Below are positions 9,371 to 18,423 of a DNA stretch of 64,000 nt, piece after piece. Source of the DNA: Caldovatus sediminis. GTDB lineage: Bacteria; Pseudomonadota; Alphaproteobacteria; Acetobacterales; Acetobacteraceae. How positions within the stretch are numbered: the first letter of the stretch is position 1; each line of letters opens with the position of its first letter. The position numbers were made by a program, and so were the translations under genes. The notes beneath the pieces are model-generated. The model had not been told where the DNA came from, did not search any database, and worked only from the letters and a program-made list of their open reading frames with translations. The stretch is taken from positions 1 to 64,000 of the forward strand of contig NZ_BMKS01000007.1 of assembly GCF_014644455.1 (NCBI RefSeq), in the 5' to 3' direction.

Positions 9371-11028
9371 TCCGAGGCTCCGTAGGCGCTGCGGGCGGCG
9401 GCGGGCGAGACGTAGCCGTTGCGCACGTCCTCGCGCAGCGCGGCGGGGTCGCGCTCGCGCGGGTCGCCGTAGCCGCCGCCGCCGGCGTAGCGCATCGTCA
9501 GCCGCGCGCCGGGCCGGATGGTGGTGCGCGACTTCGGGTGCGGGCGCGTGCCGTCGCTGATCGTGATCTCCGCCGGGGCGCCGGGGGCGCCGCCGAGGAT
9601 GCCGGAGGCGGGATGGTCGCGCCGGTCGGAGAGCAGCGAGAGGCGCAGCGGGCCCGGCGCGCGGACCTCGATCTCCGCCTCCTGGCCGAGGCCGCCGCGG
9701 AAGCGGCCGGGGCCGCCGGAATCCGGGCGCAGCTCCTTCTTCCACACGACGAGCGGCGCGACGCTCTCGAAGGCCTCGATCGAGCCGGCGCCGGCGTTGG
9801 TGGGGAAGGCGGTGGTGGGCAGGCCGTCGCGGTGCGGGCTCGCGCCCATGCCGCCGCTCGCGAAGAGGATCTGCGAGAAGCGGTCGCCGTTGCGGTCGAG
9901 CCCGCTGAACAGGCAGCGCATGGTCGGCGCGCCGCCGCATTCGGCGATCACCCTGTCCGGGATCACCGTGCTCAGCGCCTTGTAGATCGCCCCGGCGAGC
10001 AGGTGGCCGGTGAGCTGGCGCGCGCTGCACGGCGCGGGGAAGCGGGGATTGAGGATGCTGCCCTCGGGCGCGGTGACCTCGATCGCCCGGTAGCTGCCCT
10101 CGTTGCGCGGGGTGAAGGGATCGAGCGCGCACTTGACCGGATAGACCGCATAGGCGTGGGTGTAGTTCATCACGCAGTTGATGCCGCGGTCCACCTGCGG
10201 CGAGGTGCCGGCGAAGTCAATCAGCATCCGCTCGCCCGCGACGGTGACGGCGCAGGCGATGCGCGTCACGTGCTCGTCGAAGCCGTCGGCCTCGATGGTG
10301 GCGCGCCAGGTGCCGTCGGGGAGCGCGGCGATGGCGCGGCGCATGGCGCGGTCGGCGCGGGCGCCGAGCGCGCGGGAGAGGGCCTGGAGGTCGTCGAGGC
10401 CGGCGTCCTCCAGGAACTCGGCGACGCGCGCGGCGCAGACCTGGTTGGCGGTGACCTGCGCCTCGAGGTCGCCCATCACCTGGTCCGGCACCCGCACGTT
10501 GGCACGCAGCAGGCCGACCAGCTCCTCGTTCCGCCTGCCCTCGCGCAGCAGGCGCATCGGCGGGACGCGGATGCCCTCCTCGAACACCTCGCGGCAGTCG
10601 GCGGACCAGAGCGCGCCGCCGACGTCGGGCGAATGCGCGATCGAGCCGGCGAAGCCGACCAGGCGGCCGCGGTGGAAGATCGGCGAGACGGTGGTGAAGT
10701 CCGGCAGGTGGCCGGTGGCGAGCCAGGGGTCGTTGGTGATGACGCAGTCGCCGGGCCGCCAGGTCTCGGGCGGGAAGGCCGCGAGGAAGGCCTTCGTCGT
10801 CCTCGGCAGGATGCAGGAGAAGGAGGCGATGCCGCCGGTGTTCTCGGAGACGGAGTCGCCGTTGCGGTCCATCAGTACCGTGGCGAAGTCGTTGGACTCG
10901 CGCACGATGGTGGAGAAGGCGGTGCGCAGCAGCGCCGCGGCGGCCTCGTCGGCGATGGAGATCAGGCGGCTCCAGTAGATCTCCAGCGTGATCGGGTCGA
11001 AGCCCTCGTCGGTGTCCGCGCCGCTCAT
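9367..11028 (-). CDS. hyuB: hydantoinase / 5-oxoprolinase subunit B
   Basis: A 553-residue HyuB-type subunit that pairs with HyuA to open hydantoin-like or oxoproline rings at the cost of ATP. Family hallmarks are DPITLEIYWSRL at the start, SFS-x-ILPRTTKAF, a W-x-PGDCVITNDPW segment, FAGSIAHSPDVGG, and a DFAGTSPQVDRGINC stretch. It is transcribed before hyuA and ends in the ATGA overlap. A luciferase-like monooxygenase gene ends 66 bases upstream and may belong to the same transcript. Confidence 0.88.
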   Translation of the reverse strand: MSGADTDEGFDPITLEIYWSRLISIADEAAAALLRTAFSTIVRESNDFATVLMDRNGDSVSENTGGIASFSCILPRTTKAFLAAFPPETWRPGDCVITNDPWLATGHLPDFTTVSPIFHRGRLVGFAGSIAHSPDVGGALWSADCREVFEEGIRVPPMRLLREGRRNEELVGLLRANVRVPDQVMGDLEAQVTANQVCAARVAEFLEDAGLDDLQALSRALGARADRAMRRAIAALPDGTWRATIEADGFDEHVTRIACAVTVAGERMLIDFAGTSPQVDRGINCVMNYTHAYAVYPVKCALDPFTPRNEGSYRAIEVTAPEGSILNPRFPAPCSARQLTGHLLAGAIYKALSTVIPDRVIAECGGAPTMRCLFSGLDRNGDRFSQILFASGGMGASPHRDGLPTTAFPTNAGAGSIEAFESVAPLVVWKKELRPDSGGPGRFRGGLGQEAEIEVRAPGPLRLSLLSDRRDHPASGILGGAPGAPAEITISDGTRPHPKSRTTIRPGARLTMRYAGGGGYGDPRERDPAALREDVRNGYVSPAAARSAYGASE

Positions 11029-11094
11029 GCCAGCCCTCCGCCGCTCCTGCCGGGCACGGTATCGGCGCGGCGCGGCGCTGTCACCGGTGCCTCG

Positions 11095-12168
11095 CTACTC
11101 TGCCGCGGCGGCGGGCGGGGCGCGGCGGCTCCGGAACCGCGGGGCGACCCTGGTCATGAACAGCCGGATCGATTCCGCCGCCACCTCCGCCGGCATGGGG
11201 CCGAGGCGGAAGGAGCAGATCACGCCGCCGACGCCGATCGCGTCGAGCTCCGCCATCCGCTCGGCGACCGTGTCCGGCGAGCCGTGGATCAGCGCGTGCT
11301 CGACCTGGACGCGGGCGGGCGGCGCGGCCTCGCGCCGCATGACGATGCCCTGCTCGGCCTCGACCGTCTCGCGCATGCGCCTGCGGTGCTCCTGCATCGC
11401 CTCGAAGGCCGGGATGCCGATGCGCGCCGCCTCGGCATCGGTCTCGGCGACGACGACGTTGCGCCAGACCCAGCTCTCGGCGACGCAGCGGGCGATGTGG
11501 GCCTCGTCGTGGCCCGCCTCGCGCATCGCCGCGCGGTAGAGCGCCATGCGCCGGCGCGTCACCTCGAGCGACTGGACGTTCATCATGAAGGGCAGGCCGC
11601 GGCGGCCGAGCGCGATCGCGCCCTCCTCGGAGGAGGCGGCGCGCAGCACGTAGGGGTGCGGGCGCGTGTAGGGCGTCGGCCGCAGGCGCGGCACCTTGAG
11701 CGTCCAGAACCGGCCCCGGTGCTCGAAGCCCTCGGGGCTGGTCCAGGCGCGGAGCATCACCTGCTCCGCCTCCTCGTAGCGCGCCTGGGCCTCCTGCCAG
11801 GCGATGCCGTAGCCCTGGTACTCGTACACGTTGTAGGCCGTGCCGCGGCCGAGGCCGACGATCAGGCGCCCGTGCGCGATGTTGTCGAGCAGCGCCATCT
11901 GCTCCGCGAGCCGCACGGGATGGTGCAGCGAGACCTGCGCCACCGCGAAGCCGACCCGGATGCGCGTCGTGCTCGCCGCGACCGCGGCGGCGAAGGTCAC
12001 CGGGTCCACATAGGCGCAATTGCCGTCGAAGTGATGCTCGGCGAGCCAGAGCACCTCGACGCCGAGCGCATCGCAGAGCCGCGCCTCGGCGAGGCTCTCG
12101 TCGATGACGCGCGAGTCCTGCGCGGGGTCGCGGCTCTCCGGGAAGAGGAAGTTGCTGAACCTCAGCAT
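11095..12168 (-). CDS. LLM-class flavin-dependent monooxygenase
   Basis: A 357-residue bacterial-luciferase-like TIM-barrel protein that should use reduced flavin and O2. Visible hallmarks are F-x-EHHFD (EVLWLAEHHFD), a TTRIRVG strand, VRLAEQMALLDNIAHGRL and the GLGRGTAYNVYEY flavin-site loop. The ATG at 12168 gives the expected short lead-in to the first strand; the frame is open further upstream without likeness to the family. It is the first gene of the minus-strand run that continues to hyuB-hyuA-Bug-Bug-hydrolase, so it may oxygenate a cyclic nitrogen compound before hydrolysis. Its reduced flavin must come from a reductase elsewhere; an FMN reductase lies far away at 63.2 kb. Confidence 0.8.
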   Translation of the reverse strand: MLRFSNFLFPESRDPAQDSRVIDESLAEARLCDALGVEVLWLAEHHFDGNCAYVDPVTFAAAVAASTTRIRVGFAVAQVSLHHPVRLAEQMALLDNIAHGRLIVGLGRGTAYNVYEYQGYGIAWQEAQARYEEAEQVMLRAWTSPEGFEHRGRFWTLKVPRLRPTPYTRPHPYVLRAASSEEGAIALGRRGLPFMMNVQSLEVTRRRMALYRAAMREAGHDEAHIARCVAESWVWRNVVVAETDAEAARIGIPAFEAMQEHRRRMRETVEAEQGIVMRREAAPPARVQVEHALIHGSPDTVAERMAELDAIGVGGVICSFRLGPMPAEVAAESIRLFMTRVAPRFRSRRAPPAAAAE

Positions 12169-12548
12169 GCCGCGGGTGCCCCTGTGCCGGTCCTCTCGAC
12201 CAGCGTAACGCGGCGCGCCGGCGCGGCAACGGGGCGCGTCGCCTGCGGCCGGGGTGCGCTCCGTCACATGCTGCACGTGCGAAGAAGCGCCGGGGTGGGC
12301 CGGTTGCGGAGGGGCAGCCCTTGGGGCACAGTCCCGGGTCGCGGACAGGCAGGGAATGTCCATGGAATCCGGTCCCGACCCAGGCGGCGACGGCCCCGGG
12401 GGCATGGCGGCGCCGCGGCGCGCGGCGGCCGGCCCCGCCCTTCCGCGCCGGGCCGGCACGCCCTACATCGCGTGCCGCGCACGCGGGCGATGAGGACGAC
12501 CACGGGGGCCGCGCCCGTCCTGACGATGCCGATCGCGGAGGGAGTCGC
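12169..12548 (+). other. divergent intergenic region without a gene
   Basis: These 380 bases separate the minus-strand hydantoinase operon from the plus-strand 2-oxoacid oxidoreductase genes and must hold both promoters. No convincing -35/-10 pair, sigma-54 element or riboswitch was recognised. Short open frames here are extensions of shadow frames. Confidence 0.5.
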
Positions 12549-14345
12549 TTGAAGCCGACCGACGTCCGGAACCCGGACTACTTCCACAAGGTCGTGGACT
12601 GCCAGTGGGCGTGTCCGGCGCACACGCCGGTGCCGGAGTACATCCGGCTGATCGCGGCCGGTCGCTACACCGACGCCTACATGATCAACTGGCACTCCAA
12701 CGTGTTCCCGGGGATCCTCGGCCGCACCTGCGACCGGCCCTGCGAGCCCGCCTGCCGGCGCGGCCGCGTCGAGCACGAGCCGGTGGCGATCTGCCGCCTC
12801 AAGCGCGTCGCCGCCGACAACAAGGAGGACATCGCGGCGCGCCTGCCGCCGATCCCGAAGGAGAAGAACGGCAAGCGCATCGCCTGCATCGGCGCCGGGC
12901 CGGCCTCGCTGACGGTGGCGCGCGACCTCGCGCCGCTCGGCTACGAGATCCACGTCTTCGACGACCAGGCGAAGCCCGGCGGCTTCATCCGCACCCAGAT
13001 CCCGCGCTTCCGCCTGCCGGAGGAGATCATCGACGAGGAGTGCGGCTACATCACCGGGCGCGGCGGCGTGGTGCTGCACATGAACCGCCGCGTCGGGAGC
13101 CTGAAGGCGGTGCTGGCGGAGGGCTACGACGCCGTCTTCGTCGGCACCGGCGCCCCGCGCGGGCGCGAGCTGGAGGTGCCGGGGCGCAAGGAGGCCGCGG
13201 CCAACATCCACATCGGCATAGACTGGCTCGCCTCGGTGTCCTTCGGCCACGTCCATACGATCGGCCGGCGCGTGATCGTCCTCGGCGGCGGCAACACGGC
13301 GATGGACTGCTGCCGCTCCGCGCGCCGCCTCGGGGGCGAGGACGTGAAGGTCGTCGTCCGCTCCGGCTTCGAGGAGATGAAGGCCTCCCCCTGGGAGAAG
13401 GAGGACGCGATGCGCGAGGGCATCCCGATCCTCAACTGGCTGGTGCCGAAGGAGGTGCTGCACGACGACGGCCGCCTCACGGGCATCGTCTTCGAGAAGG
13501 TCCGGGCCGAGTACGACGCGAAGGGCCGCCGCAGCCTGGTGCCGACCGGCGAGCCGGACGTGGCGATGGAGTGCGACGACATCCTGGTCGCGATCGGCCA
13601 GGAGAACGCCTTCCCCTGGATCGAGCGGGACATCGGGCTGGAGTTCGACCGCTGGGGCCTGCCGAAGCTCGACCCGGCGACGCTGCAGTCCACCATCCCG
13701 AACGTCTTCTTCGGCGGCGACGCCGCCTTCGGCCCGAAGAACATCATCTGGGCGGTGGCGCACGGGCACGAGGCCGCGGTCTCGATCGACCTGTTCTGCC
13801 GCGGCGAGGACGTGCGCAACCGCCCGCCGCCCGAGGTGCGGATGGGCAGCACCAAGATGGGCATCCACGAGTGGTCGTACGACAACGACGTCTCGCTGGA
13901 CCTGCGCTACAAGGTGCCGCACCGCGACCTGTCGCAGTCGCTGCGCGACATCACGGCGGAGGTGGAGCTCGGCTACGACCGCGAGCTCGCCTACAAGGAG
14001 GCGCAGCGCTGCCTCAATTGCGACGTGCAGACGGTGTTCACCGCCTCGCTCTGCATCGAGTGCGACGCCTGCGTGGACATCTGCCCGGTGGACTGCATCA
14101 ACTTCACCGAGAACGGCGAGGAGGAGGAGCTGCGCCAGCGGCTCAAGGCGCCGGCGATCAATCCGGAACAGGCGCTCTACGTCGCCGACGGGCTCAAGAC
14201 GGGCAGGGTCATGGTGAAGGACGAGGACGTCTGCCTGCACTGCGGCATGTGCGCCGAGCGCTGCCCGACGGGGGCGTGGGACATGCAGAAGTTCTTCCTC
14301 GAGACCGCGAAGCCCAAGGCGAGGCAGCCCGCATGCGCGCTCTGA
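12549..14345 (+). CDS. NAD(P)-binding iron-sulfur electron-transfer subunit (GltD-like plus ferredoxin)
   Basis: A 598-residue protein in three parts. It has a glutamate-synthase-small-subunit-like N-terminal iron-sulfur region (CQWACPAHTPVPEY, CDRPCEPACRRG), two Rossmann folds for FAD and NAD(P) (IGAGPAS, VLGGGNTAMDC), and a C-terminal double [4Fe-4S] ferredoxin (CIECDACVDICP and CLHCGMCAERCP). It should pass electrons between the downstream 2-oxoacid oxidoreductase and NAD(P)H. The start is TTG at 12549, preceded by GGAGGGAG (12537-12544); no ATG lies in frame near the conserved core. Comparable three-gene sets include the 2-oxoglutarate:NADP oxidoreductase of Azoarcus. It overlaps the next gene by 13 bases. 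Confidence 0.82.
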   Translation: MKPTDVRNPDYFHKVVDCQWACPAHTPVPEYIRLIAAGRYTDAYMINWHSNVFPGILGRTCDRPCEPACRRGRVEHEPVAICRLKRVAADNKEDIAARLPPIPKEKNGKRIACIGAGPASLTVARDLAPLGYEIHVFDDQAKPGGFIRTQIPRFRLPEEIIDEECGYITGRGGVVLHMNRRVGSLKAVLAEGYDAVFVGTGAPRGRELEVPGRKEAAANIHIGIDWLASVSFGHVHTIGRRVIVLGGGNTAMDCCRSARRLGGEDVKVVVRSGFEEMKASPWEKEDAMREGIPILNWLVPKEVLHDDGRLTGIVFEKVRAEYDAKGRRSLVPTGEPDVAMECDDILVAIGQENAFPWIERDIGLEFDRWGLPKLDPATLQSTIPNVFFGGDAAFGPKNIIWAVAHGHEAAVSIDLFCRGEDVRNRPPPEVRMGSTKMGIHEWSYDNDVSLDLRYKVPHRDLSQSLRDITAEVELGYDRELAYKEAQRCLNCDVQTVFTASLCIECDACVDICPVDCINFTENGEEEELRQRLKAPAINPEQALYVADGLKTGRVMVKDEDVCLHCGMCAERCPTGAWDMQKFFLETAKPKARQPACAL

Positions 14346-16171
14346 CCGCGACGAACGACTTCGTCGTCAAGTTCGCCAACGTCAACGGATCCGGCTCGGC
14401 CAGCGCGAACACGCTGTTCGCGAAGTCCATCCTGCGCATGGGCATCCCGATCGCCTCGCGCAACATCTTCCCCTCGAACATCCAGGGCCTGCCGACCTGG
14501 TTCGAGGTGCGGGTGAGCGGGGAGGGCCATCTCGGGCGACGCGGCGGCGTGGACCTGATGGTGGCGATGAACCCGCAGACCTGGGACCGCGACGTCGCCG
14601 AGATCGAGCCCGGCGGCTACCTGCTCTACGATTCGACCAAGCCGCTGCCGAAGTCGAAGTTCCGGGAGGACGTCAACGTCATCGGCGTGCCGCTGACCGA
14701 GATGTGCAACGCGGCCTACACGGACGCGCGGCAGCGGCAGCTGATGAAGAACATCATGTACGTCGGCGCGCTCTCCGCGCTGCTGCAGATCGACCCCGCG
14801 GTGGTCGAGACGCTGCTCGGCGAGCAGTACAAGGGCAAGGAGCGGCTGGCGCAGTCGAACCGCGACGCCTTCCACATGGGCCGCGACTGGGCGCTCAGGA
14901 ACCTGGAGTGCCCGATCGGGCTCAGGCTGAGCGCCCTCGACGCGGTGGGCGAGCGCATCTTCGTGGACGGCAATTCGGCCGCGGCGCTCGGCGCCGTCTA
15001 TGGCGGCGCCACGGTCTGCGCGTGGTATCCCATCACCCCCTCGACCTCGCTCGCCGAGGCCTTCGAGCGGTATTGCCGCCGCCTGCGCATGGACCCGGAG
15101 ACGGGGAAGAAGCGCTTCGCCATCGTCCAGGCGGAGGACGAGCTGGCCTCGATCGGCATCGTGGTCGGCGCGGCGTGGAACGGGGCGCGCGCCTTCACCG
15201 CGACCTCGGGCCCCGGCATCTCGCTGATGCAGGAGTTCGTGGGTCTCGCCTACTTCGCCGAGATCCCGGCGGTGATCTTCGACGTGCAGCGGGCCGGCCC
15301 CTCGACGGGCATGCCGACGCGCACGCAGCAGGCCGATATCCTCGCCGCCGCCTACGCGAGCCACGGCGACACGAAGCACATCCTCCTCTTCCCCGAGGAC
15401 CCGCACGAGTGCTTCACCATGGGCGCGGACGCCTTCGACCTGGCGGACCGCTTCCAGACGCCGGTCTTCGTCATGCTCGACCTCGACATCGGCATGAACG
15501 ACTGGCTGTGCGAGCCCTTCCGCTGGGACGACGCGCGCCGCATGGACCGCGGCAAGGTGATGACCGCCGAGGAGCTCGAGGCCGGCAAGACCTTCGGCCG
15601 CTACCTCGACGTGGACGGCGACGGCATCCCCTACCGCACCTACCCGGGCACGCACCCGAGCAAGGGCGCGTTCTTCACCCGCGGCACCTCCCGCGACCGC
15701 TTCGCCAGGTACACCGAGCAGGGCTCGGCCTACGTGGACAACATGCAGCGCCTGCTGCGCAAGTTCGAGACGGCGAAAGCCTACGTGCCCCGCCCGGTCG
15801 AGCGGCGCGCGGCGCAGCCGACGCGCGACGGCGTGATCTACTACGGCTCGTCCAGCGCGGCGATGCGCGAGGCGCTCGGGGCGCTGGAGGCGGACGGCAT
15901 CCATCTCGACGCGCTCAGGGTGCGCGCCTTCCCGTTCCACGACGACGTGATGGACTTCATCGCCCGCCACGACCGCGTCTTCGTCGTCGAGCAGAACCGC
16001 GACGCGCAGCTCCGCACGCTGCTGACCATCGAGGGCTGCGTCGATCCCGCGCGCCTGGTTCCCATCCTCCACTACGACGGCACGCCGATCACCGCGCGCT
16101 TCATCCGCGCGGCGATCGCCGACAAGGCCTCGGCGCTGAACGTCGTGCCGCTGCGCAAGGCGATGCCATGA
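14333..16171 (+). CDS. korA: 2-oxoacid:acceptor oxidoreductase, fused gamma-alpha subunit
   Basis: A 612-residue subunit in which the gamma domain (about 1-200; NGSGSASANTLF, SNIQGLPTWFEVR) is fused ahead of the alpha domain. The alpha part carries the W-YPITPSTSLAEAFE motif, QAEDELASIGIVVGAAWNGA and TSGPGISLMQEF. With the beta subunit it oxidatively decarboxylates a 2-oxoacid to an acyl-CoA and reduces ferredoxin or, through the upstream subunit, NAD(P). The substrate is uncertain; 2-oxoglutarate is the best guess from family likeness. The ATG at 14333 overlaps the previous gene, and the end overlaps korB as ATGA. Confidence 0.85.
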   Translation: MRALTATNDFVVKFANVNGSGSASANTLFAKSILRMGIPIASRNIFPSNIQGLPTWFEVRVSGEGHLGRRGGVDLMVAMNPQTWDRDVAEIEPGGYLLYDSTKPLPKSKFREDVNVIGVPLTEMCNAAYTDARQRQLMKNIMYVGALSALLQIDPAVVETLLGEQYKGKERLAQSNRDAFHMGRDWALRNLECPIGLRLSALDAVGERIFVDGNSAAALGAVYGGATVCAWYPITPSTSLAEAFERYCRRLRMDPETGKKRFAIVQAEDELASIGIVVGAAWNGARAFTATSGPGISLMQEFVGLAYFAEIPAVIFDVQRAGPSTGMPTRTQQADILAAAYASHGDTKHILLFPEDPHECFTMGADAFDLADRFQTPVFVMLDLDIGMNDWLCEPFRWDDARRMDRGKVMTAEELEAGKTFGRYLDVDGDGIPYRTYPGTHPSKGAFFTRGTSRDRFARYTEQGSAYVDNMQRLLRKFETAKAYVPRPVERRAAQPTRDGVIYYGSSSAAMREALGALEADGIHLDALRVRAFPFHDDVMDFIARHDRVFVVEQNRDAQLRTLLTIEGCVDPARLVPILHYDGTPITARFIRAAIADKASALNVVPLRKAMP

Positions 16172-17223
16172 GCTACCTGCCCAAGCCCAAGCTGCACCAC
16201 CCGACGCTGCCGAAGAACGCGCTCGGCTACACGCGGCGCGACTACGAGGGGGCGATCAGCACCCTCTGCGCCGGCTGCGGGCACGATTCGATCAGCGCGG
16301 CCATCATCCAGGCCTGCTGGGAGCTCTCGATCGAGCCGCACCGGGTGGCGAAGCTCTCCGGCATCGGCTGCTCCTCCAAGACGCCGGACTACTTCCTCGG
16401 CGCGAGCCACGGCTTCAACTCCGTGCATGGGCGCATGCCCTCGGTGCTGACGGGGGCGAACCTCGCCAATCGCGACCTGATCTACCTCGGCATCTCGGGC
16501 GACGGCGACTCGGCCTCGATCGGGCTCGGCCAGTTCGCGCACATCATGCGCCGCGGCGTGAACATGACCTACATCGTCGAGAACAACGGCGTGTACGGGC
16601 TGACGAAAGGGCAGTTCTCGGCGACCTCCGACAAGGGCTCGAAGGCGAAGAGGGGCGCGGTCAACACCGACGAGGCGATCGACCTGGTCGGGCTCGCGAT
16701 GCAGCTCGGCGCCACCTTCGTCGCGCGCAGCTTCTCCGGCGACAAGGCGCAGCTCGTGCCGCTGATCAAGGCGGCGCTGCTGCACGAGGGCGCGGCGTTC
16801 ATCGACTGCATCAGCCCCTGCGTCGCCTTCAACAACCACGAGGGCTCGACCAAGAGCTACGACTTCGTGCGCGAGCACAACGAGGCGGTGAACAGGCTCG
16901 ACGTCATCCTCGGCCGCCAGCCGATCACGGCGGAGTACGCGCCCGGCTCGGTCACCGAGGTGACGCAGCACGACGGCTCGGTGCTCCGCCTGCGCAAGCT
17001 CGCCCCGGACTACGACCCGACCGACCGCGTGGCCGCGATGAACTACCTGCAGGAGCGCAAGGCCGCGGGCGAGATCGTCACCGGCCTGCTCTACGTGGAC
17101 CCGGACCCGACCGACCTGCACGCGAACATGGGCACGGTCGCGGTGCCGCTGAACCGCCTCGGCGACGCGGAGCTCTGCCCAGGCTCGGCGGCGCTCGCGC
17201 GCATCAACGCCGCGCTGCGCTGA
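16168..17223 (+). CDS. korB: 2-oxoacid:acceptor oxidoreductase beta subunit (ThDP)
   Basis: A 351-residue ThDP- and [4Fe-4S]-binding subunit. C34-x-x-C37 in STLCAGCGHD and the later GIGCSSKTPDYF provide cluster ligands. SGDGDSASIG followed after the usual spacing by ENNGVYG is the ThDP/Mg2+ motif, and the GQFSATSDKG loop is typical. It forms the catalytic site with the gamma-alpha subunit. The start is fixed by the ATGA overlap with korA. A perfect 11-bp hairpin begins five bases after the stop. Such enzymes are usually oxygen-sensitive; this subfamily also occurs in aerobic or facultative alpha- and betaproteobacteria. Confidence 0.87.
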   Translation: MSYLPKPKLHHPTLPKNALGYTRRDYEGAISTLCAGCGHDSISAAIIQACWELSIEPHRVAKLSGIGCSSKTPDYFLGASHGFNSVHGRMPSVLTGANLANRDLIYLGISGDGDSASIGLGQFAHIMRRGVNMTYIVENNGVYGLTKGQFSATSDKGSKAKRGAVNTDEAIDLVGLAMQLGATFVARSFSGDKAQLVPLIKAALLHEGAAFIDCISPCVAFNNHEGSTKSYDFVREHNEAVNRLDVILGRQPITAEYAPGSVTEVTQHDGSVLRLRKLAPDYDPTDRVAAMNYLQERKAAGEIVTGLLYVDPDPTDLHANMGTVAVPLNRLGDAELCPGSAALARINAALR

Positions 17224-17228
17224 TCCGC

Positions 17229-17254
17229 GGGGCGGGCGCCGACGCGCCCGCCCC
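17229..17254. terminator. hairpin between convergent korB and acyl-CoA dehydrogenase genes
   Basis: GGGGCGGGCGC (17229-17239) and GCGCCCGCCCC (17244-17254) form a perfect 11-bp stem with the loop CGAC. It starts five bases after the korB stop and ends six bases before the stop of the opposing gene, so it can act in both directions. There is no T run, as often in very GC-rich genomes. Confidence 0.6.
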
Positions 17255-17260
17255 CCTGCC

Positions 17261-18418
17261 TCAGGCCGCGGCGGCGCTGATCAGGCCGCCGGCGCCGGCG
17301 AGCGCGTCGAGGTGGTGCTCCGCGTCGCCGAACGTCATGTCGATCGCCGTCAGCCGCTTGAAGTAGTGGCCGGCCGCGTACTCCATGGTCATCGCGATGC
17401 CGCCGTGGAGCTGGATGGCCTGCTGCCCGACGTACTTCGCCGAGCGGCCGACCTGCAGCTTCACCGCGCGCATCTGGCGGCGGCGCTCCACGGCGTCCTC
17501 CTCCTCGGCCATCATCGCGCCGAGCATCGCCATGCTGCGCGCCTCCTCCAGCGCGACCATCATCTCCGCCGCGCGGTGCTGCAGCGCCTGGAAGGAGCCG
17601 ATCGGGCGGCCGAACTGCCTGCGCGTCTTGAGGTATTCGACGGTGAGGGCGTGCACCGCCTCCATCGCGCCGACCGCCTCGGCGGCAAGCGCGGCGATCG
17701 CCTCGTCCACCACCCGGTCCACGAGCGGCAGCCCGTCCTCCGGGTCGCCGAGCACCGCCTCCGGCCCGACGCGCACGCCCTCCAGCGTCACCTCCGCCGC
17801 CCGGTGCCCGTCCACCGCCGTGAAGCCGCGGCGGGAGACGCCGGGTGCCGCGGCGTCCACCAGGAACACGCCGATGCCCTTCCGGTCGCGCTGACCGCCG
17901 CCGGTGCGCGCCGTGACCACCAGGCGGTGCGCGGAATCGCCGTGCAGCACGACCGTCTTGCGCCCGTCCAGCACCCAGCCCGCGCCGTCGCGCTTCGCCG
18001 CCGTCGCCACGTCGTGCAGGTCGTAGCGCGACTGCGCCTCGGTGTGCGCGAAGGCGAGCAGCATCTCGCCCGCCGCGATCCGCGGCACCAGCGCGCGGCG
18101 CTGCTCGGCCGAGGCGCCGTGGCGGAGGAAGCCGCCGCCGAGCACCACCGTCGGCAGCCAGGGTTCGAGCGTCAGCGCCCGGCCCATCTGCTCGGCGACG
18201 ATCATCGTCTCCTCGGCGCCGCCGCCGTGGCCGCCCTCGGCCTCGGCGAAGGGAAGCGCAAGCAGGCCCAGTTCGGCATAGGCCGTCCACATCTCGCGCG
18301 ACCAGCCCTCCGGCGTCTTCATGTACGCCTTGCGCTGCTCGAACTTGTAGCGGTCGGCGAGCAGCCTGCCCACGCTGTCCTGCAGGAGCCGCTGCTCCTC
18401 GGTGAGGTCGAAATCCAT
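17261..18418 (-). CDS. acyl-CoA dehydrogenase, beta-type partner
   Basis: A 385-residue flavoprotein of the acyl-CoA dehydrogenase fold: an N-terminal helical domain (LTEEQRLLQDSVGRLL), a central beta domain, and a C-terminal helical domain with TRRQFGRPIGSFQALQHRAAEM. It ends with QLHGGIAMTMEYAAGHYFKRLT instead of a YxG(T/S) catalytic region. This pattern is common in the partner subunit of paired FadE enzymes that work as alpha2beta2 heterotetramers, as described for the mycobacterial ChsE pairs. It starts five bases after the stop of the other dehydrogenase, supporting a joint complex. The substrate is unknown. Confidence 0.82.
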   Translation of the reverse strand: MDFDLTEEQRLLQDSVGRLLADRYKFEQRKAYMKTPEGWSREMWTAYAELGLLALPFAEAEGGHGGGAEETMIVAEQMGRALTLEPWLPTVVLGGGFLRHGASAEQRRALVPRIAAGEMLLAFAHTEAQSRYDLHDVATAAKRDGAGWVLDGRKTVVLHGDSAHRLVVTARTGGGQRDRKGIGVFLVDAAAPGVSRRGFTAVDGHRAAEVTLEGVRVGPEAVLGDPEDGLPLVDRVVDEAIAALAAEAVGAMEAVHALTVEYLKTRRQFGRPIGSFQALQHRAAEMMVALEEARSMAMLGAMMAEEEDAVERRRQMRAVKLQVGRSAKYVGQQAIQLHGGIAMTMEYAAGHYFKRLTAIDMTFGDAEHHLDALAGAGGLISAAAA

Positions 18419-18423
18419 CTGCG

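Noticed and set aside
12321..12548. Upstream extension of the NAD(P)/ferredoxin subunit from ATG 12321
   Set aside because: Arg/Gly/Pro-rich with no family likeness. The core starts at KPTDVRNPDYF, preceded by GGAGGGAG and TTG.
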